17,669 nucleotides of DNA from DATLGB01 sp038258425 (GTDB taxonomy: Bacteria > Actinomycetota > Thermoleophilia > Solirubrobacterales > Solirubrobacteraceae). Position numbers and translations under genes: made by a program. The stretch is from positions 1 through 17,669 of the forward strand of contig JBBSPV010000060.1 in the NCBI GenBank assembly GCA_038258425.1. The letters are read 5' to 3'. Each line of letters opens with the position of its first letter. The stretch's first letter is position 1. Positions 1 through 8,775 of this stretch are shown piece by piece. Below the pieces are notes generated by a model that did not search any database, was not told the DNA's origin, and was given only the letters and a program-made list of their open reading frames with translations.

Positions 1-240
1 ATCATGGGCGTCTCCTCCGCGGCCTACGCGGCGGGCATGTTCCACCTCGCGACGCACGCGTTCTTCAAGGCGCTGCTGTTGCGGGGGCACGTGCCCTCCC
101 GCGCCGGGGCACGTGCCCTCCCGCGCGGGGGCAACAGGCGGGGTATCGCCGAGAAACCGCCGCCGGCCCGCCTATTGCGCGCCGGTGGCCGCTCCGCGAC
201 TTCCGCCACGGTGCGACCACCACGGCGCGCCCACCTGTGA
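1..240 (+). pseudogene. Truncated NuoL-like fragment (complex I subunit L remnant)
   Basis: The frame is open from the window edge to TGA at 238-240. Its first ~26 residues contain GMFHLATHAFFKALL, which matches the conserved FHLxTHAFFKALLF segment of NADH-quinone oxidoreductase subunit L, an antiporter-like membrane subunit of complex I. In NuoL this is followed by a GxGSVIHA-type stretch. Here the similarity stops at about base 80, exactly where a GC-rich tandem repeat begins, and the remaining residues are arginine/proline-rich with no membrane character. I found no continuation of NuoL in any frame up to recN. No nuoM or nuoN follows, as would be expected in a nuo operon. It is therefore read as a broken or displaced nuoL; an assembly join could give the same picture. 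What lies upstream of base 1 is unknown. Confidence 0.55.
83..133. repeat. 22-bp tandem repeat, about 2.3 copies, with palindromic core
   Basis: Two near-identical units (83-104 and 105-126, differing only at the first base) are followed by a partial third (127-133). Each full unit carries the perfect 12-bp palindrome GGGCACGTGCCC, at 85-96 and 107-118. The block is framed by a 7-bp inverted repeat, CTGTTGC at 76-82 and GCAACAG at 131-137. It sits exactly at the point where NuoL similarity ends. It could be a small dispersed palindromic element of this genome or a repeat-mediated rearrangement joint; neither can be decided from one copy. Confidence 0.8.
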
Positions 241-304
241 CGATCCTGTGCCGCAACTCCTCGTTCGGGGCCGATCCGTCCTGGGCGGTTGGTAGACCGA
301 TGGG

Positions 305-2023
305 GTGCTGCACGAGCTGCGTGTCGAGAACCTCCTGCTGATCGAGCGGGCCGAGCTGGGGCTCGGACCGGGCCTCAACGTGCTCACGGGGGAGACCGGG
401 GCCGGCAAGACCGTGCTCGCCCACGCGCTGGACCTGCTGCTCGGCGGGAAGCCGCGAGCGGGGATCGTGCGGCCGGGCGCCGCCGAGGCCTACGTGGAGG
501 GCGTGTTCGACCTGCCCGCGCCGGTGCGTGAGCTCGTCGGCGATCGGGTGGCGCCCGACGCCGAGGAGGTCGTCCTCGCGCGGCGGGTGACCGCGGAGGG
601 GCGCACGCGCGCCTACCTCGGCGGCCGGTCGGCGAGCGCGGCCGACCTGCGCGACGTCGGCGGCGCGCTGCTGTCCTTCTACGGCCAGCACGAGCACCGG
701 CGGCTGACGCTCGCCTCCGCGCAGCTCGCGATCCTCGACGGCTTCTGTGACGCCGGCCACGCCGAGCGCCTGGCCGCCTATCGCGGCGCCTACGCGCGCG
801 AGCGGGCGCTCGTGGCCGAGCAGGAGGCCCTGCGCGCCCGGGCCGGCGCGCGCGACCGCGAGCTCGACCTGCTCGAGTGGGAGCTCGCCGAGATCGACGA
901 GGCCGGCGTCAGCGAGGCCGAGGAGGCGGAGCTGCTCGCCGAGCGCGAGCGCCTGCGCCACGCCGAGGGCCTGCGCGATGCGGTGGCGGCGGGCCTGGCC
1001 GGGCTCGACGGCGACGTCGAGGCGGGGGGCGCCGGGGCGGCGGCGATGCTCGCCGCGGCCGCTCGCGGGCTGGAGGCGCTCGTCGGCGTGGACGCCGAGC
1101 TCGACGGGCTCGGCACGCGGCTGTCGGCCCTCGCGGTGGAGGCCGACGACCTCGCGGGCGAACTGCGGCGCTACGGGGAAGGCGTCGAGGCCGCACCCGG
1201 GAGGCTGGACGCCGTGGAGGAGCGCCTGGCGCGGCTCGATCGCCTCAAGCGCAAGCACGGCGGCACCCTGGCGGAGGTGCTGGCCCACGCCGAGCGCTGC
1301 CGCGAGCGGCGCGACGCCCTGGCCGGAGCGGAGGAGGCGCTGGAGGCGGGCACCGCGGCGCTCGAGGCCGCCCGGGCGGCGTTGGCGACCGCCGGCGACG
1401 CGGTGCGAGTGGCGCGCGCCACCGCGGCCACCGGGCTGGCTCACGCGGTGCGCGAGCGGCTGGCCGACCTCGCCATGGACGGCGCGACGTTCGAGGCGCA
1501 GCTGCGCCCGCGCGACGGGTTCGGGCCGTCGGGCGGCGAGGACGTGGAGTTCCTCATCGCGCCGAACCCCGGGGTCCCGGCGGGGCCGCTGCGCGAGACG
1601 GCCTCGGGCGGCGAGCTCTCGCGGGTGATGCTCGCGCTCATGAGCGTCGCGGCCGACGGCGTCGCGGCCGACGGCGGGGCGGCCGGCGCGGCCGGCCCCG
1701 ACGGATCCGCGGTGGCCAGGACCCTGGTCTTCGACGAGGTCGACGCGGGCATCGGCGGCCACACCGCGAGGGTCGTCGGCGATCGCCTGCGGGCGCTGGC
1801 CGCCGGCCGCCAGGTGCTCTGCATCACCCACCTGCCGCAGATCGCCTCGCTCGCGGACCGCCACTTCCGGATCGAGAAGGACACGGGCGGCACCACCGCC
1901 CGGACGACGGTCACCGCGCTGGGCCGGCCGGAGGTCGTCGGGGAGATCGTCCGCATGCTCGGCGCCGAGGCCTCCGACGTGGCGGCGCGCCGCCACGCCA
2001 AGGAGCTGCTGCGGGCCGCATGA
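305..2023 (+). CDS. recN: DNA repair protein RecN (SMC-like ATPase)
   Basis: RecN is a cytoplasmic SMC-family ATPase that acts early in repair of DNA double-strand breaks. The 572-residue product has the expected length and layout: N-terminal half-ATPase with Walker A GETGAGKT at residues 29-36; a long central region rich in E, A, R and L typical of a coiled coil; then the C-terminal half with ABC signature SGGELSR (434-440), Walker B LVFDEVD (474-480, D477/E478) and a THLPQIAS switch motif. GTG at 305 is chosen because the protein then begins MLHELRVENLLLIE, as in the family. No clear Shine-Dalgarno precedes it; TAGACC at 293-298 is a weak -10-like hexamer at leaderless distance. It is followed by pyrG after 90 bp, the order also known in M. 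tuberculosis with two genes between. Confidence 0.96.
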   Translation: MLHELRVENLLLIERAELGLGPGLNVLTGETGAGKTVLAHALDLLLGGKPRAGIVRPGAAEAYVEGVFDLPAPVRELVGDRVAPDAEEVVLARRVTAEGRTRAYLGGRSASAADLRDVGGALLSFYGQHEHRRLTLASAQLAILDGFCDAGHAERLAAYRGAYARERALVAEQEALRARAGARDRELDLLEWELAEIDEAGVSEAEEAELLAERERLRHAEGLRDAVAAGLAGLDGDVEAGGAGAAAMLAAAARGLEALVGVDAELDGLGTRLSALAVEADDLAGELRRYGEGVEAAPGRLDAVEERLARLDRLKRKHGGTLAEVLAHAERCRERRDALAGAEEALEAGTAALEAARAALATAGDAVRVARATAATGLAHAVRERLADLAMDGATFEAQLRPRDGFGPSGGEDVEFLIAPNPGVPAGPLRETASGGELSRVMLALMSVAADGVAADGGAAGAAGPDGSAVARTLVFDEVDAGIGGHTARVVGDRLRALAAGRQVLCITHLPQIASLADRHFRIEKDTGGTTARTTVTALGRPEVVGEIVRMLGAEASDVAARRHAKELLRAA

Positions 2024-2094
2024 TGCTGCGCGAGCTCCCCGCAGATTGCGGCGGCTCTCCCGCCTGCCACGGTCGTGCCCGCCGGGGGCTCATC

Positions 2095-2109
2095 TAGGAT
2101 GCCAAGGAG
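2095..2109 (+). promoter_or_regulatory. Putative pyrG -10 element and ribosome binding site
   Basis: TAGGAT at 2095-2100 fits a sigma-70 TANNNT -10 hexamer, and AAGGAG at 2104-2109 is a good Shine-Dalgarno sequence 4 bp before ATG 2114. The Shine-Dalgarno favours the ATG at 2114 over in-frame starts at 2075 (GTG) and 2099 (ATG). If the hexamer is a real -10 element, transcription would begin near 2107 with a very short leader that cuts into the Shine-Dalgarno, so one of the two signals may be fortuitous. The weak GGCGG/CCGCC hairpin upstream (2050-2064) is not followed by a T-run. Confidence 0.45.
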
Positions 2110-2113
2110 ATCG

Positions 2114-3838
<1,725 letters not shown>

Positions 3839-3851
3839 GCGCGAGCGTCCG

Positions 3852-4994
3852 TTGCGGCCGGCCTCCGAGGTCGAGAAGGCCCGGTTGGGGGAGACGTTCG
3901 CGGCGCTGTGCGCCATTCCGAGCCCCTTCGGGCACGAGCGGGCCTGCGCGAACCGGGTGCGCGCCGAGCTGGAGGCGCTCGGGCTCGAGGTGGACGAGGA
4001 CGACGCCGCCGGCCCGGCCGGGGCCGCGTGCGGCAACCTGCTCGTCCGCTTGCCGTCGGTCCGCGCGGATCGCACCGTCCTGCTCTGCGGGCACCTGGAC
4101 ACGGTGGAGCCGGTGGCGCCGATCGAGCCCGTCGTCGTCGACGGGGGCTGGGAGAACGCCCACGCGGGCATCCTCGGCGCCGACAACAAGGCGGCGCTGG
4201 CCGTCATGCTCGAGGTCGCCCGCCGCGTGCGCGCGGAGACGGCGCCGGTCGGGCTCGAGCTCCTCTTCACCGTCTCGGAGGAGAACGCCCTCGCGGGCGC
4301 CAAGGCCTTCGACGTCTCCCGGCTCGAGGCCGGCTACGGCTACGTGTTCGACCACGCGACGCCGATCGGCGAGGTCGTCACCGCGAGCCCGACGTACTTC
4401 CGCGTCGGCGCGGAGTTCCTCGGGGCGGCCGCGCACGCGGGTCTCCGGCCCGAGGACGGCCGCAGCGCGATCCTCGCCGCCGCGCACGCCGTCGGGCGCA
4501 TGCCCCACGGCCGCCTCGACGCCGAGACGACCGCCAACGTCGGCCACGTGCATGCCGGCGCCCCGTCCGCCACCAACGTCGTCCCGGACCGCTGCACGCT
4601 GCTGGCCGAGGCGCGCTCGGTCGACCCGGACAAGGTCGAGCGGGTGGTCGCCGACATGGTCGACGCGCTCCACGACGGCGCGGCGTTCGCCGAATGCGAC
4701 GTCGACGTGACGGTCGAGCGGCTGTTCACCGGCTACCGCTTCAAGCCGTCCGAGCCCGCGCTGGAGACCGCCGAGCGCGCGCTGCGCGCCTGCGGCTACC
4801 AGCCGGAGCGGATCGTCACCGGCGGCGGCGCCGACGCCAACGCCTTCGTGGCCGACGGCTTCACCTGCGTCTGCCTCGCCAACGGCACCGAGCGCAACCA
4901 CCAGCCGGACGAGCGCGTCTCGGTCGCCGCGCTCGAGGGCATGCTCGACGTCGCCCTCGCGCTGCTCGACGCCGCGGCCGAGGGCCCGGCCTGA
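3852..4994 (+). CDS. M20 family metallopeptidase, peptidase T-like
   Basis: This is a cytoplasmic zinc-dependent exopeptidase of the M20 family, closest in motifs to PepT-like tripeptidases/deacylases. In order along the 380 residues: HLDTV with H81 and D83; GADNKAALAVML with metal-bridging D111; SEENALAGAKAF with catalytic E143 and metal ligand E144; FDHATPIG with D167; and the C-terminal NHQPDE with H350. All expected ligands are present. The dimerisation (lid) domain is the central portion, roughly 180-300. The only plausible start after the pyrG stop is TTG 3852; a GTG at 3753 would overlap pyrG by 86 bp. No Shine-Dalgarno is evident, so the start is uncertain. The gene stands between pyrG and the Nudix gene; substrate cannot be told from sequence. 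Confidence 0.88.
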   Translation: MRPASEVEKARLGETFAALCAIPSPFGHERACANRVRAELEALGLEVDEDDAAGPAGAACGNLLVRLPSVRADRTVLLCGHLDTVEPVAPIEPVVVDGGWENAHAGILGADNKAALAVMLEVARRVRAETAPVGLELLFTVSEENALAGAKAFDVSRLEAGYGYVFDHATPIGEVVTASPTYFRVGAEFLGAAAHAGLRPEDGRSAILAAAHAVGRMPHGRLDAETTANVGHVHAGAPSATNVVPDRCTLLAEARSVDPDKVERVVADMVDALHDGAAFAECDVDVTVERLFTGYRFKPSEPALETAERALRACGYQPERIVTGGGADANAFVADGFTCVCLANGTERNHQPDERVSVAALEGMLDVALALLDAAAEGPA

Positions 4995-5039
4995 CCGCCG
5001 GAGCGCCCGGGTCAGGGTGGCTGGCATCATGCCCCGCCC

Positions 5040-5576
5040 ATGAGCGCCAGCTTCGAACGCCTCGCCTCCGAATCCCTCTACGACGGCAAGATCTTCCAGG
5101 TCCGCCGCGAGCGCTTCCGCTACGAGGACGGCACGGAGGCCGACCGCGAGATCGTCCGCCACGCTGGCGCGGTCGGCGTCGTCTGCCACGACGACGAGCA
5201 GCTCTTCCTCGTCCGCCAGCCGCGCGAGGCGCTCGGCGTCCCCGACCTGCTCGAGCTGCCGGCCGGGAAGTTCGACGCGCCGGGCGAGGCGGTGGTGGAC
5301 ACGGCCAAGCGCGAGCTGGCCGAGGAGATCGGCAAGGCCGCCGAGCACTGGGAGCACCTCAAGACGTACTGGAGCTCGGCCGGCTTCACCGACGAGCAGG
5401 TGCACGTGTACCTCGCGACGGGCCTGCGCGACGTCGACCGGCCGGCGGTCGACGAGGACGAGCGCATCGACCTCGTCACCTGGCCCCTGGAGGACCTCGA
5501 TGGGCTGCTGGACGCCGTGGAGGACGCCAAGACGCTCGTCGGGCTGGGGGAGCTGCGCCGCCGGCGGACCGGCTGA
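5040..5576 (+). CDS. Nudix hydrolase, ADP-ribose pyrophosphatase-like
   Basis: The 178-residue protein resembles ADP-ribose pyrophosphatases, which hydrolyse ADP-ribose and similar nucleoside diphosphate sugars to AMP and a sugar phosphate. The N-terminal dimerisation strand region (ESLYDGKIFQVRRERF) is typical. The Nudix box begins LPAGKFDAPGE and continues to RELAEEIG; its first glycine-to-glutamate spacing is one residue longer than the GX5E consensus, a common variant in this subgroup, and the REL-EE-G core is intact. The downstream YWSSAGFTDEQVHVY segment matches the family's substrate-binding region. ATG 5040 is 45 bp after the peptidase stop; CATCAT at 5025-5030 is a weak -10-like hexamer. 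The position between pyrG and xerD matches the M. tuberculosis Rv1699-Rv1701 order, apart from the inserted genes. Confidence 0.92.
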   Translation: MSASFERLASESLYDGKIFQVRRERFRYEDGTEADREIVRHAGAVGVVCHDDEQLFLVRQPREALGVPDLLELPAGKFDAPGEAVVDTAKRELAEEIGKAAEHWEHLKTYWSSAGFTDEQVHVYLATGLRDVDRPAVDEDERIDLVTWPLEDLDGLLDAVEDAKTLVGLGELRRRRTG

Positions 5577-5580
5577 CGCG

Positions 5581-6429
5581 CTACAGCGACGCGGGCGGGA
5601 CGGGGATCCCGGCGGGCAGGCGCACCGCGCGACCTCCGCGCTGGGCGCTCGGGGGGACGACGTAGATCCGCTCGCCGTCGCGCACTTCGCCACCCACGCC
5701 GGCCTGCGGCGGCGGCGGCCGGTAGACGTCGACGTGGCGGCCGAGGATGGCGCCGCCCACGTCGGCGGCCCGCATCCACCCGCCCTGGGTCCGGTAGGCG
5801 GGTAGGTAGACCAGCGAGCCCAGCGGGATCAGGCGCGGGTCCACGGCGACGCTGCGGTAGAAGCGCAGCGGCCGCGAGGGCCCCGGCGCGAACGTGATGC
5901 CGGCCGGCGGCGTGTAGCGGCGCCCGACGCCGGCGGCCCAGCCGCGCGGGGTCAGCGGGAAGGTGACCCGCCGGCGGGCGGTCCGCCACAGCCCGCTGGA
6001 GCGCCAGAACGGCGAGCCCGCGCTCCAGCCGCGCCGGCCGGGACGGGTCGCCCGGCCGCGCTCGTTGACCCAGCCGCCCCGGCCGACGGCGTCGATGTGG
6101 TACCGGGCGCCGTCGAGTCCGATCCCGTCGCCCTCCATGGCCACGCCCGAGGCGCCGTAGAGCCAATCGACGCGGTGCTTGCCGAGCAGTCCGGCAGCGG
6201 ATACCTTGCGGCCCTTGAACCAGCGCTCTGGTACCGGGTAGTACTCCGTGATCCGGACTCGCCGGAGCCAGTGCGCCGCGCTGAGGGGACCCGACGTGCG
6301 CGCGGCGGGCGTCGCGCCGCGGCCCGCCGCGCCGGCCGGGACCGCGGTGGCCACGGCAGGCAGCGAGACCGCGGTGACCGACGCCACGGCGGCAAGGGCG
6401 CTGAGCAGGCGAGCGAGCACGAGCGCCAC
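5581..6429 (-). CDS. Secreted 3D-domain protein (MltA/YuiC-like fold)
   Basis: The C-terminal half carries a 3D domain, named for three conserved aspartates and related to the catalytic core of MltA-type lytic transglycosylases and resuscitation/stationary-phase survival proteins. Visible motifs are ITEYYPVPE near residue 60, VDPRLIPLGSLVYLP with D197, ADVGGAILG with D223 and HVDVY with D234. From GTG 6429 the product is 282 residues and begins MALVLARLLSALAAV, then a hydrophobic alanine/valine run ending near AGAAG, a credible signal peptide. A cell-wall role is inferred. The stop lies 4 bp from the Nudix stop (convergent). The 5' end overlaps the divergent deacetylase; a later GTG at 6387 would reduce this but lacks the basic n-region. 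Confidence 0.8.
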   Translation of the reverse strand: MALVLARLLSALAAVASVTAVSLPAVATAVPAGAAGRGATPAARTSGPLSAAHWLRRVRITEYYPVPERWFKGRKVSAAGLLGKHRVDWLYGASGVAMEGDGIGLDGARYHIDAVGRGGWVNERGRATRPGRRGWSAGSPFWRSSGLWRTARRRVTFPLTPRGWAAGVGRRYTPPAGITFAPGPSRPLRFYRSVAVDPRLIPLGSLVYLPAYRTQGGWMRAADVGGAILGRHVDVYRPPPPQAGVGGEVRDGERIYVVPPSAQRGGRAVRLPAGIPVPPASL

Positions 6430-7729
6430 GACGGTAGCGAAGCTGCTGGCCGTCGTCGCCGTCCTCTGCGCGGTGGCGATCGACGCGCCGGGCGCCCAGG
6501 GCCGGGGGACGGTGCCGCTCGGCTCGCACGCCGACGCGGCCGGAGACGCCCCGCTCGACCTGACCTCGGTCGCCCTGCGCCAGACCGGCCCGGACCTCGT
6601 CCTGCGGGTGCGCACGGCCCGGCGGCTCGACCTCTCGCGCCCCAAGGGCGCCCGCGTATGCCTGCTCTTCGGCAAGCGCCGACTCGGCTCGCAGCTGTGC
6701 CTGCGGCGCGCCGGGAACCGCTTCGCGGGCGCGGTGTCGCGGATCCCGCGCGACGGCGGCCCCCGGCCGCGCCGGCGCGGGGCCCCGGTCACCGTCGACC
6801 GCCCCTCGCGAACGTCGGTCCGGCTGACCGTCGACCCGGCCGTCCTCGGCCTGCGCCGCGGCCGCTTCCGCTGGGCCGTCCAGACGCGCAAGCCCGCCGG
6901 CTGCGTCCCGGCTCCACCGGCCCCACCGGCCCCACCGGCGCCGCCCGCGCCCGGCGCCCCGTCCGCGCCCGGCGTCCCGTCCGCGCCCGGCGCCCCGCCC
7001 GCGCCGCCCGCCCCGCCGCCGCCGGGCTGCCAGGACCTCGCCCCGGACTCGGGGAGCTACGGGGGCCGGATCTTCCTGGCGCACGCCACGGGCTGCGTGC
7101 CCGCCGGCGCCTCACTGCGGACGCACGGCAGCCGCGCCCGCAAGGAGGTCGCGCTGACCTTCGACGACGGACCCTGGCTCCGGACGCCGCAGTTCCTGCG
7201 GACGCTCGAGCGCCTGCACGTCCCCGCGACGTTCTTCATGATCGGCCAGCAGGTCTCGGGCCGGGCGGCGCTGCTGCGGCGCATGATCGCGGGCGGCTAC
7301 CTGCTCGCCGGCCACTCGTTCAACCACGCGAACCTCGGGGGCGGCGGCCCCGGAGCGTCCTCGCAGATCCGTCGCACCGCGGCGGCGATCCGGCGCGCCT
7401 CAGGTTTCACCCCCTGCCTGTTCCGGCCCCCCGGCGGTGCCCTCGGCAGCGACCTGGTGGCCCGGGCTCGCGCGCTCGGCGAGCTCACCGTCACGTGGGA
7501 CGTCGATCCCCGCGACTGGAGTACCCCGGGCACGGGGGCGATCGTCGGCCGAGTGCTCTCCCATGCGCACCGGGGGTCGATCGTGCTCATGCACGACGGC
7601 GGCGGCCCGCGCGGGCAGACGCTCGCCGCGGTCCCGACCATCGTGCGGTCCCTGCGCGCCCGTGGGCTGAAGCTCGTGACCGTCGCCGAGCTGCTCGGCC
7701 TCAAGGCGCGCTACACGCTGGTCCGCTGA
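6374..7729 (+). CDS. Secreted polysaccharide deacetylase (NodB/CE4 domain)
   Basis: This is a predicted exported metal-dependent polysaccharide N-deacetylase acting on peptidoglycan or another envelope glycan. From GTG 6374 it has 451 residues: a basic segment, a hydrophobic run LLAVVAVLCAVAI, a ~150-residue domain that I do not recognise, a Pro/Ala linker (about residues 180-216), then a complete NodB domain. CE4 motifs are TFDDGP (D264, D265), GHSFNH (H314, H318), RPPGG, WDVDPRDW and LMHDGGG. The ORF stays open upstream to 6248, but that extension has no signal-peptide character. No Shine-Dalgarno is evident, and the chosen start lies inside the divergent 3D gene, so the true 5' end is uncertain. 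The catalytic domain assignment is firm. Confidence 0.88.
   Translation: MTDATAARALSRRASTSATTVAKLLAVVAVLCAVAIDAPGAQGRGTVPLGSHADAAGDAPLDLTSVALRQTGPDLVLRVRTARRLDLSRPKGARVCLLFGKRRLGSQLCLRRAGNRFAGAVSRIPRDGGPRPRRRGAPVTVDRPSRTSVRLTVDPAVLGLRRGRFRWAVQTRKPAGCVPAPPAPPAPPAPPAPGAPSAPGVPSAPGAPPAPPAPPPPGCQDLAPDSGSYGGRIFLAHATGCVPAGASLRTHGSRARKEVALTFDDGPWLRTPQFLRTLERLHVPATFFMIGQQVSGRAALLRRMIAGGYLLAGHSFNHANLGGGGPGASSQIRRTAAAIRRASGFTPCLFRPPGGALGSDLVARARALGELTVTWDVDPRDWSTPGTGAIVGRVLSHAHRGSIVLMHDGGGPRGQTLAAVPTIVRSLRARGLKLVTVAELLGLKARYTLVR
6947..7000 (+). repeat. 18-bp in-frame tandem repeat coding a Pro/Ala/Gly linker
   Basis: Three 18-bp units (6947-6964, 6965-6982, 6983-7000) of the type GCGCCCGGCGCCCCGTCC differ by single bases. 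They encode a repeated APGAPS-like hexapeptide. They sit inside a longer proline-rich stretch (about 6911-7023) that begins with 9-bp CCACCGGCC-type repeats. The stretch joins the N-terminal domain to the deacetylase domain and is probably length-variable by slippage. Confidence 0.85.
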
Positions 7730-7742
7730 GCCGCGGCCGGCG

Positions 7743-7759
7743 CGCCCGCTGAACGGGCG
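7743..7759 (+). terminator. Possible hairpin after the deacetylase gene
   Basis: CGCCCG (7743-7748) and CGGGCG (7754-7759) form a 6-bp GC stem with a 5-base loop, 13 bp after the deacetylase stop and before xerD. No T-run follows, so it is at best a weak or factor-assisted terminator. Confidence 0.25.
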
Positions 7760-7806
7760 GTTGCACCGGGCAGGTCAGCGGCCGGTCGGGCCCGAACCAG
7801 GCCGGC

Positions 7807-8745
7807 ATGGCGGTCACCGCACCCGACCGGCTCGAGGCCCACGTCCTCGACTTCCTCGCCTACCTCGAGTTCGAGCGCGGGCTGTCGCGCAACACGCTCG
7901 AGGCCTACCGGTCGGACCTGCTGCAGTACGGCGTCTGGCTCGACGCCCACGGGCTCGAGCCGGTCGCGGTGGGCCACGCCGAGCTCGCCGCCTTCCTGTC
8001 CGAGCTCGCGGAGGGCGACGCGGAGGCCGAGCGCGCCCCCGCAGCCCCGGCGACGCTGCAGCGCAAGGTCGCCTGCCTGCGCTCCTTCCACCGCCACCTG
8101 CGGCGCGAGGGCCTGATCACCGAGGACCCGACCGCGCATATCCGCGCGCCGCGCCAGGGCCGGCGGCTCCCCAAGGTCCTCTCCCGCGAGGAGGTCATCA
8201 AGCTGCTCGGCCAGCCGGCCGGCACCGACCCCGCCGCGCTGCGCGATCGGGCGCTGCTCGAGCTCATGTACGCCTGCGGGCTGCGGGCGTCGGAGGCCGT
8301 CGATCTCGACGTGGGCGACCTCGACCTCGAGACCGGCGTGCTGCGCGCCCGCGGCAAGGGCGCCAAGGAGCGCATCGTCCCCGTCGGGTCCGTGGCGGTG
8401 CGAGCGGTGGCGCTCTACCTGCAGCGCGGCCGCCCGGCCCTGGTCGGCCTTCAGCGCGAGCCGCGGCTGTTCGTCAACCACCGCGGCGCCGGGCTCACGC
8501 GCCAAGGGCTGTACAAGATCGTGCAGCGCCACGCCCGCACCGCCGGGCTCGAGGCGAAGATGAGCCCGCACACCCTGCGCCACAGCTTCGCGACGCACCT
8601 GCTGGCGGGCGGCTGCGACCTGCGCGCCGTCCAGGAGATGCTCGGCCACGCCGACATCGCCACGACCCAGCTCTACACGCACCTCTCGACGGAGCGGCTG
8701 CGCGACGTGTACTTCGGCGCGCATCCGCGGGCGCAGTTGCGCTGA
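7807..8745 (+). CDS. xerD: Site-specific tyrosine recombinase XerD/XerC
   Basis: This tyrosine recombinase resolves chromosome dimers by recombining dif sites with FtsK. The 312-residue product has a SAM-like N-terminal core-binding domain (LDFLAYLEFERGLSRNTLEAYRSDL) and a full catalytic domain: R160 in CGLRASE, K184 in GKGAKER, H255 and R258 in HTLRH, H281 in GHADI and nucleophile Y290 in TQLYTHLS. The N-terminal domain has a short acidic/alanine-rich insertion (about residues 70-80) compared with typical XerD. ATG 7807 gives the family N-terminus; no Shine-Dalgarno is clear. The place downstream of recN, pyrG and Nudix supports a chromosomal Xer rather than a phage integrase. Xer C versus D cannot be settled from sequence alone; the symbol follows synteny. 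Confidence 0.93.
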   Translation: MAVTAPDRLEAHVLDFLAYLEFERGLSRNTLEAYRSDLLQYGVWLDAHGLEPVAVGHAELAAFLSELAEGDAEAERAPAAPATLQRKVACLRSFHRHLRREGLITEDPTAHIRAPRQGRRLPKVLSREEVIKLLGQPAGTDPAALRDRALLELMYACGLRASEAVDLDVGDLDLETGVLRARGKGAKERIVPVGSVAVRAVALYLQRGRPALVGLQREPRLFVNHRGAGLTRQGLYKIVQRHARTAGLEAKMSPHTLRHSFATHLLAGGCDLRAVQEMLGHADIATTQLYTHLSTERLRDVYFGAHPRAQLR

Positions 8746-8769
8746 CGGCGCCGGCCCCGCGGCTACGGT
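8742..8769 (+). promoter_or_regulatory. Putative promoter of the lipoprotein gene, leaderless type
   Basis: A -35-like CTGACG (8742-8747) and a -10-like TACGGT (8764-8769) are separated by 16 bp. The GTG start at 8776 lies 6 bp after the -10 hexamer, so transcription would begin at about the start codon, giving a leaderless mRNA. The -35 overlaps the xerD stop codon. Confidence 0.45.
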
Positions 8770-8775
8770 GACGGC

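Noticed and set aside
83..133. CRISPR-like reading of the 22-bp repeats
   Set aside because: The units are contiguous with no spacers, and there are only about 2.3 copies and no cas genes.
65..1996. 643-codon open frame on the minus strand opposite recN
   Set aside because: It lies antisense to an unambiguous recN and has the R/A/G/H-rich composition produced by GC-biased codons read backwards.
2050..2064. GGCGG-N5-CCGCC hairpin as recN terminator
   Set aside because: The stem is only 5 bp with no T-run; such stems are expected by chance at this GC content.
6248..6373. N-terminal extension of the deacetylase to an ATG at 6248
   Set aside because: The added residues have no export-signal features and lie fully inside the 3D-domain gene; GTG 6374 is closer to the hydrophobic core.
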